DNA of 64,000 nt from Misgurnus anguillicaudatus (taxonomy: Eukaryota > Chordata > Actinopteri > Cypriniformes > Cobitidae). Positions 1 through 12,700 of the stretch are shown piece after piece. The stretch spans positions 30,756,001-30,820,000 of the forward strand of contig NC_073348.2 in assembly GCF_027580225.2 (NCBI RefSeq), in the 5' to 3' direction. The first letter of the stretch is position 1. Every line of letters starts with the position of its first letter. The translations under genes and the position numbers were made by a program. The notes beneath the pieces were generated by a model. It was not told where the DNA came from. It searched no databases and was given only the letters and a program-made list of their open reading frames with translations.

Positions 1-589
1 CTATAGCAGAAAGTGCATTTAATGAAGGCATGAGTAACTGTTAATCAGTCCCATGTACAATCAATTAACACATCAGCTCTGAAATGTGCGGTCTCAGGTG
101 AAACCCACCATCAGACACACAACCCCAGACCCCCGAGCAATGAATTTCATTATGCTAGCATGCATTAACGCACACTATCCGCACGCAGCATTCCCATTAC
201 GATCCTAATTACCGGTTTTACCGCCGTGCACAACTCTCGCATGACCAGATGGGTCACCCAGAAAGCGTCCACCGAGCAAATATTACAATTGATTTGCTAA
301 TTATGCATGTTTCGACTGCGCTTTATATGCCCTTGCAACCGATAATAGTATACAGCCATCATCGGTGTCTAAACATCACAGAGCCGTGTTTGACAAGACG
401 TAGGACATGCGTGTGACTGTAACACATACAGAATGCGGTGGAAATTCAGCATATGGTGTCTGTCAGCGCATAGATCTGCCTATGACGGGAATAACCATAT
501 GTTAATACCCCACGGGTATTAGCATTTTTGAGAATTAAAGCAACACATACACTTACAAGCACACTTAAACATAATCTCAAGTGAAGTAC
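1..589 (-). other. robo3 intron 9, partial
   Basis: The intron begins at 589 with donor GTACTT and continues beyond the window's left edge. I see no further exon, conserved repeat or RNA gene in these 589 bases. Confidence 0.6.
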
Positions 590-795
590 CTGCAGGGCTG
601 TGATTTGCAAAGTGCCGTTTTCCATTAGGCTAATGCGATCGTCGTTGCCCAGGATTCTCTGCCCATCTCGCTCCCATTGGATGCTGGGAAGAGGGTTGCC
701 CATCACGTGGCACTGCAATTGAGCAGTGGCGCCTGGTGCGAGCGTCTGATTGGCCGGGCCTTGGCGGATGATGGGGGGGATCCGGTCAGATGGGG
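590..795 (-). CDS. robo3: robo3 exon 9: Ig5 domain, first part
   Basis: The acceptor is ttttttcaccccag|CCCCAT and the donor is CTGCAG|GTACTT. The exon is 206 nt, opens by completing Thr412 and ends in phase 0 after Gln480. It encodes [20 protein letters not shown], Cys440 in [20 protein letters not shown], and [12 protein letters not shown]. There are potential N-glycosylation sites at Asn427 (NQT) and Asn471 (NGT). The partner cysteine of Ig5 is in the next exon, to the left of the window. Confidence 0.94.
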
Positions 796-3700
796 CTGGG
801 GTGAAAAAATGGGAGAGGCGTGGGGCACGAGAGCCAAATTAGCATGTAACCACCATCTCAACCACTCGATTAAATGACACTTGAAAAAGACACATGCATT
901 ATGCTAAATAAGATTCACAAAGTAAAATATAACATTAGCATACCGGTAACCTGTACACAAGTGAGCTGCCAAACAATTCTGTATTTATTTTAATTTAATG
1001 TTGCCTGAAAAATTATTTGAAATGCATGGCTTAACTCATCTGTGCCATCAGCAAAAACCAAATCATTGAATTCACTGAATGTGCAAATTAGTTTGACTGG
1101 CCACTTTTCGAATTACAGTCTGAATGCGCCGCTAATGCGACAGAATAACTGATTCATAATTTGATCAATGCCACAAGCCTCTGGGTATCATTTCATTGAG
1201 CCTTATTGTAGTGCTGCTGTAAAAAAAATTTAAGATGCTATTGCATAGCCGCACAAAGAGGGATTTATTTTCCAAGCATGCAATTTCCACGTTGCAATAT
1301 GCTATAATAGAATTACTTGCATTCAAACTAACTATATTATATTTACTAGTTGTTTGTTGGTAAAGCTGACATTATCTTTATGAAATCATAAACAGTGGTG
1401 CTTTAATGCATGACAGTGCATTTTACATGACAATGCGAAATAATAACAAGGCTACAGTATTTCCGTTGTGATTGCACATGTTTGTATAAATAATTTATTC
1501 GTTCTTGCCATGGAGCTGAAGAGTGTTGTCTATTTACCAACCCAGGGAAAAGTCTAGACATAAATAATTGACAATTCTGTTACCGTCGCATTCTCATTCG
1601 AAATAACAAGAATCAGTCTACATCTCTGGCATTTTCTCCCATTCGCAGTAAGAAAGGTAAAGGCTGTGAGGTCAGAAAGCTGTATCACTTAAACAAACCG
1701 TGTTGTTTTCCTAGAAAGGCGCGAGATTCATTTAAAAACATGTCCTTGCTGCAGTGACCCTGTGAAGTACATACATATATAAGTATGTGTGCCCTTCAAT
1801 AGATCACATTATTATGTATTACATCAGTACATTGCAGCAAACATCAGTCAGATGATGCTCGCTCCCGTATCCATCAGGGTCGTCCATCGTAAAGGCCACG
1901 GGTTTCTGGTAAACAGGATTACATTTCATAGGGATTGTGCTAATATTGGACTAATATTGGTGAAGGTTCTTCTCTGTTTGGTACACGCGTGGGGTGCACA
2001 TAAACAGTTTATCTTGTTACCGGAAGCATGACGGAGTCTGCATATGTTCCTGTGGTTATTTGCATATGACTGCTGCGTCCTGTCCTTTATGATTACGTCG
2101 TCGACACTTCCTGCTGTTCCTTTCATTTGCAAAGGCAGACATTTTTAATTTGGGGAGGCTTTGAAGGCTTTTGATTGTTTTGCTACGCGGGGCAAAGCGT
2201 CAATTTGTTCAAACGCAAATAACAAATGTAACCCGAATCTTTGTGATAACGCCTCGCTGAAATAATTCAATTACATGTACAGTTCTGGACCTTTAATGTA
2301 GTTAGATTGATATTAAAATAGCATTTGAAAGAGCTGGGCGAGGACGACTGTACAAATGTGTGTGTGTGTGTTTTCTAAAAAAAAAAAGGTTAATGAAATT
2401 CACTTACTGCTTTCCACTTCTAGCAGAGCTTTTGTTAAGATGCTGCCCGCCACGCTGATGGCCTGACATATGTAGTACCCAGAATCCTCACTGTGCACGT
2501 CTGTAATGGTCAATTCGCCGCTCAGCGACACAGAGAAACGACCCGACTGTGATGGAGGCTGGCTGGGGAACATTAAGACCTGTACAAACCGACAAATAAT
2601 GTTAAGACATCAAACAGTTAGTAGTGGTTAGTTCAAATAGCTAATGGACTAATTGTAAAGTGTTACCAGTATCTCTTTCATCACTGATAGTCAAGAACTT
2701 CACAGGACACATTTGTGGTTGTATAAATAAAACATCACTGTACATTTAATGTGATATTGATGGCTAATGCTGCGTTCACACCAGCCGTGGTAGAGGCGTC
2801 ACGCACGAGTGATTTCAATGTTAAGTCAATGTGAAGACGCAATGACGTGCGTCTGGAGGTCTCGCGTCACGAATGAGGCGCTTAGCGCGGCGCGGTAGAC
2901 GCGAATCCGCCTCATCCGCGCGTCTAGTTCGTGCGAATGGCGCGAATTCAACGTTGCCGCGGGAAATGCGCAAGTTGAAAAATCTGACCTTTGGCGGAAA
3001 ATCGTGCTGCATTAACCAATCAGTAGCTTGTTCTAGTAGTGTCGTGATTATAGGAAGCGAGCGGAGTTGCAGAAGCCCCTCCCATGACGCGAATTTCCCC
3101 GTGAATGTCTCAATGACTAGAATTTCTCACGCACGAATGAAGCGAGTAAACTCAAAATGTTTAAGTGGCAAACTAGATGCGGTAGACGCGAATTTGACGC
3201 CTCAAACGCGGCTGGTGTAAGAGTCCACACATGGGCCAAACAATAGCTGTGTCATCATCTCAGCTGGTGTTTAAGGGAGGGAAGGGGTCTGATATACAAA
3301 AGACAAGGGTGATGGATCATAAGGAGCCTTCCTCTTGGATGAGGCTGCAACGCTGACAGATGCCCCATTGTTCACACTGGGCAGTGTGTGTCACTGTTTC
3401 ATTTTTTGGGATAATCTGACCCCATCCAAACCCTTTTCTCACATCCCCCCCTCACTGCAGCCCTCTGGCTCTGACCGGACCTATTTAGTTCTGTTATATA
3501 TCTGCTGACCTCAGACAGCGACCACACATACAAGCACACCAACATAAACAAAGAACAGAGACGAGATTAACCAGTTCACGACCCGCGGTACAGCAGATAT
3601 ATGCTCACCTCTGGCCTATGACACATTCGACTTTTTGGGGATAGAAGAGAGGAAAGTGGGAGGAATAAAGGAACTGGCTTCCTTCCTCCGAGCTCTTTAG

Positions 3701-6700
3701 AACAACCAGAGGCTTATATCTTCATTTTTGCTGGGTTTATTAATAGAGACATGAATGTCTTACAGGGCCCAGGGATGAGTTGTATTCCCCTGACTTGTGG
3801 AAACGTACACACACAAGCTCCTGCAGAAATCCCAGAGTTCATTTTCATCCCTTGAATAGCTTGTCTCTTAGTATTTATCTCTCTATTTTTTTTCGACGCT
3901 TTGAGAGGCATAACGCTCATTGGAAGAAAGAGAGTATGTGGCTCCTTTGACTTGAATGCAACTTCACCATTGAATAAAAATGATGACAGTATTCTTTTTC
4001 GTGAGTTTAAAATGCATTGCGATCACTTGCTGTCAAATGCAGATGCAATATAGATTAGTTTATTAAAAACGATATTAAATTTGAACACAAGTCCCTTTGC
4101 TAGCTGAATGGCATTTGCATTAATAAACTAACACGCTGTAGACTTCCTTAAAGGGATAGTTCACTTTAAAAATGAAAATTCCGTCATCATTCACTCATCC
4201 CCATGCTGCTGCAAACCTGCATGAACCTCCTCCCCCTGATGAACACAAAAGAAGATACCCTGATAAATGATGGTAAACACACAGCAGTAAGTGACCCTAG
4301 ACTTCCATTGTAGGAAAAAAATATTTTGGAAGTATTGTGATAGATGGTTTCAGCAGTAACAACATAAACAAGCGGGTGTCGCGGTCCGCACGTAACTTAC
4401 GGTAAACTCCGCTAATAATAAATAACCACATATTACTTTAAACAAAGTTTATTTATATAACAAGCAAAAAAACAACACATAGATTACCTGGGAAACCAAA
4501 ACATTTGTTATTTTCGACGAGGCATTTGTTCAAGAGTTTAGCAACTAGTCAGACCATTAAAAAAACGAAAGCGGAAGTAAAGTTCGGATCCAGACGTGTA
4601 TCTCGTGCGTCCGATGAAACCGTCTATAAATGACTATGAAACATTTCATACGCACACAGTTGACGGTACTCATTAAATTCCATTATATTTTCTATATATT
4701 CCTACTATGGAAGTCTAGGGTCACTTACTGCTGTGTGTTTACCATCATTTCTCAAAATATCTTCTTTTGTGTTCATCAGAAAAAAGAAATGCATACAGGT
4801 TTAGAACAACATGAGGATGAGTAAATGATGACAGAATTTTCATTTTAAAATGAACTATCCCTTTAAAATATTCCTAATTTTTTTCTTCTTTTTAGCCTAT
4901 GGATGATGTCCCCTTCAAGTCATTTAATTTACATTAATATAGATTCGATTACATAAATACACATTTCATCTTTTCTCACACACACAGCAAGATGTGCAAG
5001 ATCACTTTTCTATCAAAAAACAGACATTTTTATTATATACATGTAATTCTATATGACAACAGACAGACAGACACACATACGGACAGTTTTGTGAGCAAAA
5101 GAGCTTTCCGAGAAACCCATGCTCGATGTGAGATCAGCTGGATAATGAAAAATAAATCCTTCAGATTTCCAGGCTGTATAGGCACCTTTGCTGTTTCACA
5201 ATCCTTAAAGGGACAGTTCACACAAAAATTAAAACTTTATCATTATTTACTCAACCTCACGGTATTTGAACAACCAAAAATAAATAAATAAAGTGTTATA
5301 TTTTGTGTTTGCGTGGTTTATGGATAAAAAACACATTATTTTCCACATACCGTCCATTTTTGTACCTCCTGATATTCTGCCTTCCTCAAACGCATTGATT
5401 TTGTACAAAACTCATCGATTTGAAAAGCCCCGTGTCCCTGATTGGCCAGCTAATCTGTTGGTTGTGATTGGCTTGAATACCTCTGACGTCAGTCAAAAAT
5501 GTGACGCTCCTTACCATGTTTGAAAGATTTGGTCACAATGCAATGCTAACAAGGAGTTAACTTACAGGCTTGAGTCAGAAGCGGTAGGAATTATGATAAT
5601 GTTGGGCTTGTCCACGTCAACAGGCCCAGGAAGTAAACTGTTGCCTACAATCCGTTCATTTTTTGTAGTCCAAGAAAATAAATTTATGTTGGAAACGATA
5701 ACTCGCTTCATTGTTTACCTTAGGGTTTGTAATACACACTTAAAGACGAAAGAAAATGTAAAATCGTGAATCGGAGTTGCTCTTTAAACATTATTCAAAA
5801 TCAGAGGAAAGACTTCTGCAAAAAATCTCCATTTGGGTTCTGAAGAACATAGAAAGAAACTGGCGGTTCAAAGAACATAGGGGTGAGTAAATAATAACAA
5901 CATTTAAATTTTTGGGTAAATTATCCATTTAAAGTGTCACTCTGCTCTTATTTAAAGGGAGAGTTTACAAGACATTAATATCATTACAAACCCATATGCT
6001 TTTCCATATGCTGTCGGCTTCCAGTATTTGGAATGACATGATGCTGAGTAAATGATGACAACATTTAAATTTTGGGTTAAACTAATATTTAAAAAATACA
6101 ATAATATCCCACATAACTGTGCATTATTTATGAATACATTTTAGGGGTACAGTGTAAACAACAGTGATTCACAAAAACATTTTTTTTTTCAAAACTATAC
6201 TTCTATTAAATTTTAAACATTTTCTTTTCAAAGTTTAGAAAATGTATTTTACTCACATACTCACTTCCCAAAAGTTGGCCGTGCATTACAGAACAACTCT
6301 CAAGAAAAGTTCATGAAAGTTTTGGCCAGATACTTTGATGTGTTTTGACATGGACTCCGAGGGCTCCCCTTGTGTTGTGTTTCAATGTAGTTTTCTCTTA
6401 CCTGACTGCCTTCTTTCTGCCAGAACACGGCAGGTGGGGGATTTCCCTTTGTGCCACAAAGAAAAGTGACAGTACGGCCCTGGGCAGAGATCTGATCCCG
6501 AGGACGAACCACTATCTGTGGAGGAACTGAAAAAGAAGAGAGAAACAGCAACTCAGTATCCTAACTCCATTTAAGCCATTTATCTTAAAATTTAAACAGT
6601 TTAGCTTTGTCTAAACTTAAACCGCCATCTCCAAAAAAATAGACTGCATACATATTAACACGCCAGTTAAACTGTCATTGTTGATATTGCACACAATGCC

Positions 6701-9700
6701 ATGTTTTAAGCCCACCACGACTGCATGTAAAGTTAAGTCTTGTGTGAGCGCCATACCCACGCAAACACTGTCGTGTGATCTATCAAGATTGTTTAAATTA
6801 AGTCGCGGCTCACATACCAACCCTGACTATATACAGTCAAAACTACATAACACTGACACTTAAATCATAAACAGTGTGGGTTTCCTACGAAAACCATGAC
6901 TAAGACTAATTTACATTCTGTAAGTTATAAATTTGTTTCGACACAAAACGGGTCCACAACCAAAACCCCAAGGTATAATCAAACGTATATCATTTTGAAG
7001 GGGAGTAGCACTGGTTGAGTGAACATAAGAGATAAAAAGCTCAATTATTATGGAAGTCTTTTCTCCTCGGTGCCGCAGAGGTACTTTAAAAACACGATAG
7101 CGCGTCTGATGCGGGTGATGAAGAGCCCTTATCATGTGTGGGTGTATCAAGAGCAAATATACATTTATACATTAGCATCTGGACTAATGTACAATTTCTG
7201 TCCACTAATGAGGGTTCGGCTTTAAAGAAGAACCTCTTAACATCCCAAGTGCATCGTAGGCTGGTCAATGGTTTTGACCGTCGACGCATTTATCTTTTCC
7301 TTGATCCGTTCTCCCTCCCTTTCTCTCTTTAAATCTCTTTGATGAGGCTTTCTTCAGCTGCGGACGTTTGGCTCCTGCCCTTGGTGTGAGTAAGATCAAT
7401 GTTTTTTCTGATGGATGCTAATCTGCTGGTCTAATCTGCCCTAGAGAACCATTATGAGACCTACCACAATTCGATCCTGTGCACCTCCCTGCAGATCTAT
7501 TCACACCAATCGTACATTTTCAAAGTACAGGGTTCCCAAACCTTAGTAAACTTCAAATTCAAAGACCTTTCAAGGACTTTCCAGGTCCAATACCCTCAAT
7601 GTGGGGACACATTTCAAGTGAGAGCAAGGTTACCTTTTAAGATACATTGTTACAGTTCCCTTTCGAGGGAACTCGCGCTGCATCACTGCGGTGACACTTT
7701 GTGGACACCTCCAGGGGTGAGTGCCTCTGAATGTGTTTATCAAATTCAACCAATGGTGGGACTTAACGACAAAGACAGGGTGACGCAGGAGCCAGGAAGT
7801 ATATCGCTATCTGAAATATTGCCAGAGACGGCATTACAGGGACGCAGGAAGAATGGCAAGGGAGACGCAGCGTCTCGATCCCTTCTCAGGGAACAACAGT
7901 TACATATGTAACCCCGAGACGTTTTCATGTGTCAAACACAACTATGCAAAAAAGCATTTTGGTATGAAATCAACATTCGCATACAGAAGATAAAGCATTT
8001 AAAGCGAACAGTTTAGCACGTGTGCTTAAAAAGTCGAGAATTTTTATGATATTATCCTACACTACACAGGGAATAATATGGATTTTTTTCCAGAAAACTT
8101 CTTTCACAAAATAGATTCAAGCACTTTCAATGGCATGTATCTATGTATGATTATTTTCAAAAACTTCCCAGGGCCTTGAATTTTTTTTCCCAGACTCACA
8201 AACTTTCAAGGATTTCAAGGACCTGTGGGAACCCTGCTATTAATTATACTAGTATATGATGATTTACTCATTTATCATGCAACGGGCTACTTTACACTGC
8301 TCAACAAATATAAAAAAAAAATCTCAAATTCCCAATGGTTGTTGGGTTTAGTTGGACCGGTGTGTTGAAACCCTGTTGGAATTGGTTGAAAACCACGTCC
8401 CGAATCCTATACTGGAAACAAACCCTATTCCTTCTAATTGCTGATTTTCATCTTAATACACGTCACTTGTTGTGTTGCTCTTTGTGTAAATTGCTCTTTA
8501 GCGAAGACAAACGTCCACATTAGTAGTTGCAGTGTGATAGATGATGCTAAATTTCCCAACACCCCCCCACACAATGAGCGTGGAATACAAACTAAACTGA
8601 TGATGATCCTTCAGATGTTTGAGCTCAGCTGGGGCTGATGGGTATCGATTATTTCCGTGCTATTGCCCTTTATCAGGCGCCTTTGGATGTGCAATGCTGT
8701 CACCTTTAACCTTCACCAGCTAATTGATTTCTCATCCTCCTTCCCACTCCCTGGCAATTCTTTTTGTTTCACACACGATTAGAGTGACACGCCGGCTCTG
8801 ACCACACACATTTGTTGTCAGGAAGCACTTTCTCCTTTAGCTCACCTCAAATTTTTCACTAATTCATCAAGATGAAAGGCCGGTCGCATTTGTAACTACT
8901 AATGCGGCCACCAAACAAAAGCACTGTATTTCCTTCAATTTAGCCTCTGTTCACTGCTTTATTACAAAAGTCATTTGACACAAGCAAAAGACACAATTTG
9001 AATCAATGCATCTCCCCCTGATCAATTTACCGATCGGCTCCCTGCCTGCCTGCTGGCTTTTTTTGGAGATTTAGTCGTAGTGTGGGATGCATCACAGCTT
9101 GGAGGCGACGGCATGCTGAAACAGAACAAGGCCCGATAGGGTGTCTGGCCGCTGGGGTCACAAGGTTGCTGTCCGGAGGTTAAGCAGAAGCCCTACCCTG
9201 ACCCTAGAGGTCAAATCTGAAACACATCCCTTGTCTATATAATCTGGAAAACTATTCTCCATTCCTCTGACCATCTCTGCCAATAAGCCTGTATTGACCA
9301 TATCACTTTTAGTTGGGCTAATATAAGGACTGAAATACTCTACATCGCATAACAGTTTATATCCATAAATGTCATTGGACTGTTCTCGGACTGCAGGTTC
9401 CTGGGTTAAAGGGATAGTTTACCGAAAAATTTAACTTATGTCATCATTTACTCACAACCTTAAGTTGTACCAAGCAAACCTGTGTTATTTTTTGTTTTGC
9501 TGAATACAAATGAAGATATTTTGATGAATGTTTGTAACCAAGCAAATTTGGGGCACCATTGACTTCTATATTAGGAAAAATAATACCATGGAAGCAGTGG
9601 CGGCCGGTGACTTCTTTTTTTCGAGGGCGCTTGACGCAAAGTTCGTCACAACATGTATGTAGCCCGTCATGTGTGTGGTTCCTTTTTTCAAAATATGTGT

Positions 9701-12700
9701 TCTGCGCTTTGGGAGATCCTGTGTGCATCACGTGTCTTGTCAATATAAGTGCCTGCTGCAGACCAGTCTAAAGGGTTAATGGTAAAAAAGATGCTCACGT
9801 TTGCCAGATACTCGCATAATTTCATGCGTAATCAAAGTTTAGTGTTAAGGGAGTGTCTTGCATGTATTTTGTGAACGTCAGCATCTCTTCTATTAGAAAC
9901 GGTTTTGACACGTGTGCAGCAGGCACTTATTTTGACAAAACACGTGATGCACATGGTTTACATGACACAACAAACAAATATTTCGAAAACGCAAGCAACA
10001 CATATGACACTCCGAACACTTATTTTGAATTTGCGCCTCCTCGGATGAGCAGTCACGAGCCGCCACTGCATGGAAGTGAATGGTGCCCCAGATCTGTTTG
10101 GTTTATTTTTCAAAATATCTTCATTTGTGTTCGGCAGAACAAAGAAATTTATACTTAAGTAACTTGCCCCTAGATTTTCCCCCTAGAAAATAGTCCCCTG
10201 CTATTGAAAGTAACCAAGGGGACTATTTTCGGCGGTGCATAATATCATTGCGCCTGCTGCAGCCATAGTACAGTAAGGTAGCAAAGTCCTTGATTATTAC
10301 GCCGGAATGAGAGTATAGTTCCTAGCCATATCGGCCAAGAAAATCACAACTTTTAATTTTCCGTCCGTCTTAGTACACGATGTAACTACAGAAGAGTCAA
10401 GTTTTAAATAGAAAAAATATTTAAACTATTTGGTAATTTTTGAGCGCGATGGTAATGGTCTAATCAGATTCAATGGATTATGCTAAGCTATGCTAAAAGT
10501 GATACCGCCAGACCCGGAGATCAGCTGAATGGATTCCAAAACGGTAAAAAAATCAAATGTTCAAAATGAGCCTATTTTTAAAAAAAAGTGGAGTGTCCCT
10601 TTATGGGTGAGTAAATGATGACAGAAGTAAATCTTTCGGTGAAATATCCCTTTAAGAAAGGAACATCTTTCTTATTTGACCACCATTATTGCCAATAAAG
10701 GGTTCTTGAGATGAGCTTCATTGCTTCATTCTTTTCTGCCATTTATTTATTTATTTGCCTTTTTCGGCTAAATAGTGGCTAGTGTTCATTATATGTATTT
10801 AAATAAAAAAGCCTGAGATATATCAGTCACAAGTTTCCTAATTGGAACAATTAAGTATAAAAATGTCAACTGTGATTCTTCATCTTCATATGAACTATCA
10901 ATGTGTGGTGAGAAATCTCTGTCACACATTAACTTCAGAAAATGAGATGCATTGCCACTGAAAGCCGCACATGTCGTCTCAAAGGATTTCACTCTAAAAA
11001 TATAACTTAACAATGTAGCAGCGAAAACTGAGAGCCACCAAGAGAAAGTGCCCTGGGCTGTACTAAATAATTACCAGTTAAAACAACAAAAGAAACGGCA
11101 TGGGCTTTAAAAAAAGGAGAGAAATAAAGGCATCGTTTACATGCTAACACCATATGACAAGGAGCGAAGGATTTAAATTACACAACATTTCAAAGGATGT
11201 TGCCAGATCTTTGGAATAAGGCCAAGTAAACTAAACTAAAATTCATGTTACACATACACAGTTGAATGTCTAAATATGAAACATAACTGTTCAGCCGTTA
11301 AATAAAGATTCATAAACTACTCCGAGTTATAGATAGAACACCATCTGTTGCGATCTCTATATGTCTTTTCTGGACATCTTCTCTCTGTTAAACCACAGAT
11401 GGTGTGTTTGATGGAATAGCAGTAGACAGAACCGTGAAGGTGCCAGGATGGCTGCCTGGTTAGTGTCAGGTCAAAAATGTCACCCGCATGAATACGCTAA
11501 CAAATGTGCTAACGTTAGCAATAATTCACAGAACTTTGTTTGCCCCCCAACGTGGCACACCTTCACACTTCCTTAGGGAAAATAAGTGGTTTGCAAACAC
11601 GTATGCGCAAACTCAAATGCAAACTCACATTTATACAATATCTAATAAAAAAAACTCAGACAGAAATGACAAAGACCCCTGGAGACTGAAATGACAAGCG
11701 GTTGTCACGTCAAACGTTGATGTAGACAGCAAGGGTGCACAGTCACACTTCAGTGCTCAGCGTCGCAATTAAAACCCCCTACATGCAATTAATACAGTCT
11801 GTAGAGTGTAACCGATTATTCGCTTTAAAGCATTACGGGTTATCTACACCGATGCAGGGCATATGTTTACAATGCCTGACTGAGCAGTATTTTCCGTCCA
11901 ACAATATATGGCAAATTCATAAAACATATTTATTGCAAAACAGGCCGGTAATCTGCACAAATGATGTTTCCATGGGAGTCTGTGCTGTTTAAAACACTCC
12001 TCCCTTGAGGATACAGAATAATATGCATGGGCTAAGATCAGTCATGTCAGTTTTTGGAATGGGACCCAATTTTCTCCCTGTCTCTTTTTTGGACAGCTTA
12101 TAATGAGCGTGGTTAGGCAGGCGTCCTAGTAAGGCAGGATTAATCTGGTGTGAATCGCTGCTACATGGGCTTAAATCATCCGCATTGTCTCGGCTCTTAG
12201 ACGTGGTAACAAAGAGGACAGCTGAGGAAGCACACGCTGTGGATTATGTCACGACACTGAGAATGATGAAACAAATCCGTCATCTTTAGCGGAAAGAAGA
12301 GGTTTTCTTTTCCTACATCAGTCTTTATGAAGTCTGGCTAACTTTAGCTTTACTTATTAATCCTTCAGGTTTATAGACAATATTGTTTGAATTTTGTCTC
12401 AGATATTTAACACTGTATTTTCCCTTCAGTTTATTTTAACAAGTTCAATAAGCAGATATTATTGAAACGTTAACTATTTTGGGACAAATTATGCATTTTT
12501 TTAGAAATGTAAAATATTCCAGTAATGCTGTAATTTGATCCCAGCAAAACATATTTGTTGGAAAATATAATAACAGAAGTGAGAAATAAATAAGAAATAT
12601 ACAAACATATAAATATACAAACCGAACAGAATGTATCACTACATTATGTACGCCAGTTAGGGAATTATAGGATGTTATAATGTGTTGCATTTATTCATGG

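Larger units (their letters stand above)
2580..6401 (-). other. robo3 intron 7
   Basis: A 3.8-kb intron. It holds an inverted-repeat element (2769-3222) and two foldback elements plus a fragment (4148-4866, 5205-5932, 5952-6092). The stretch 3230-4140 shows nothing I recognise. Confidence 0.6.
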
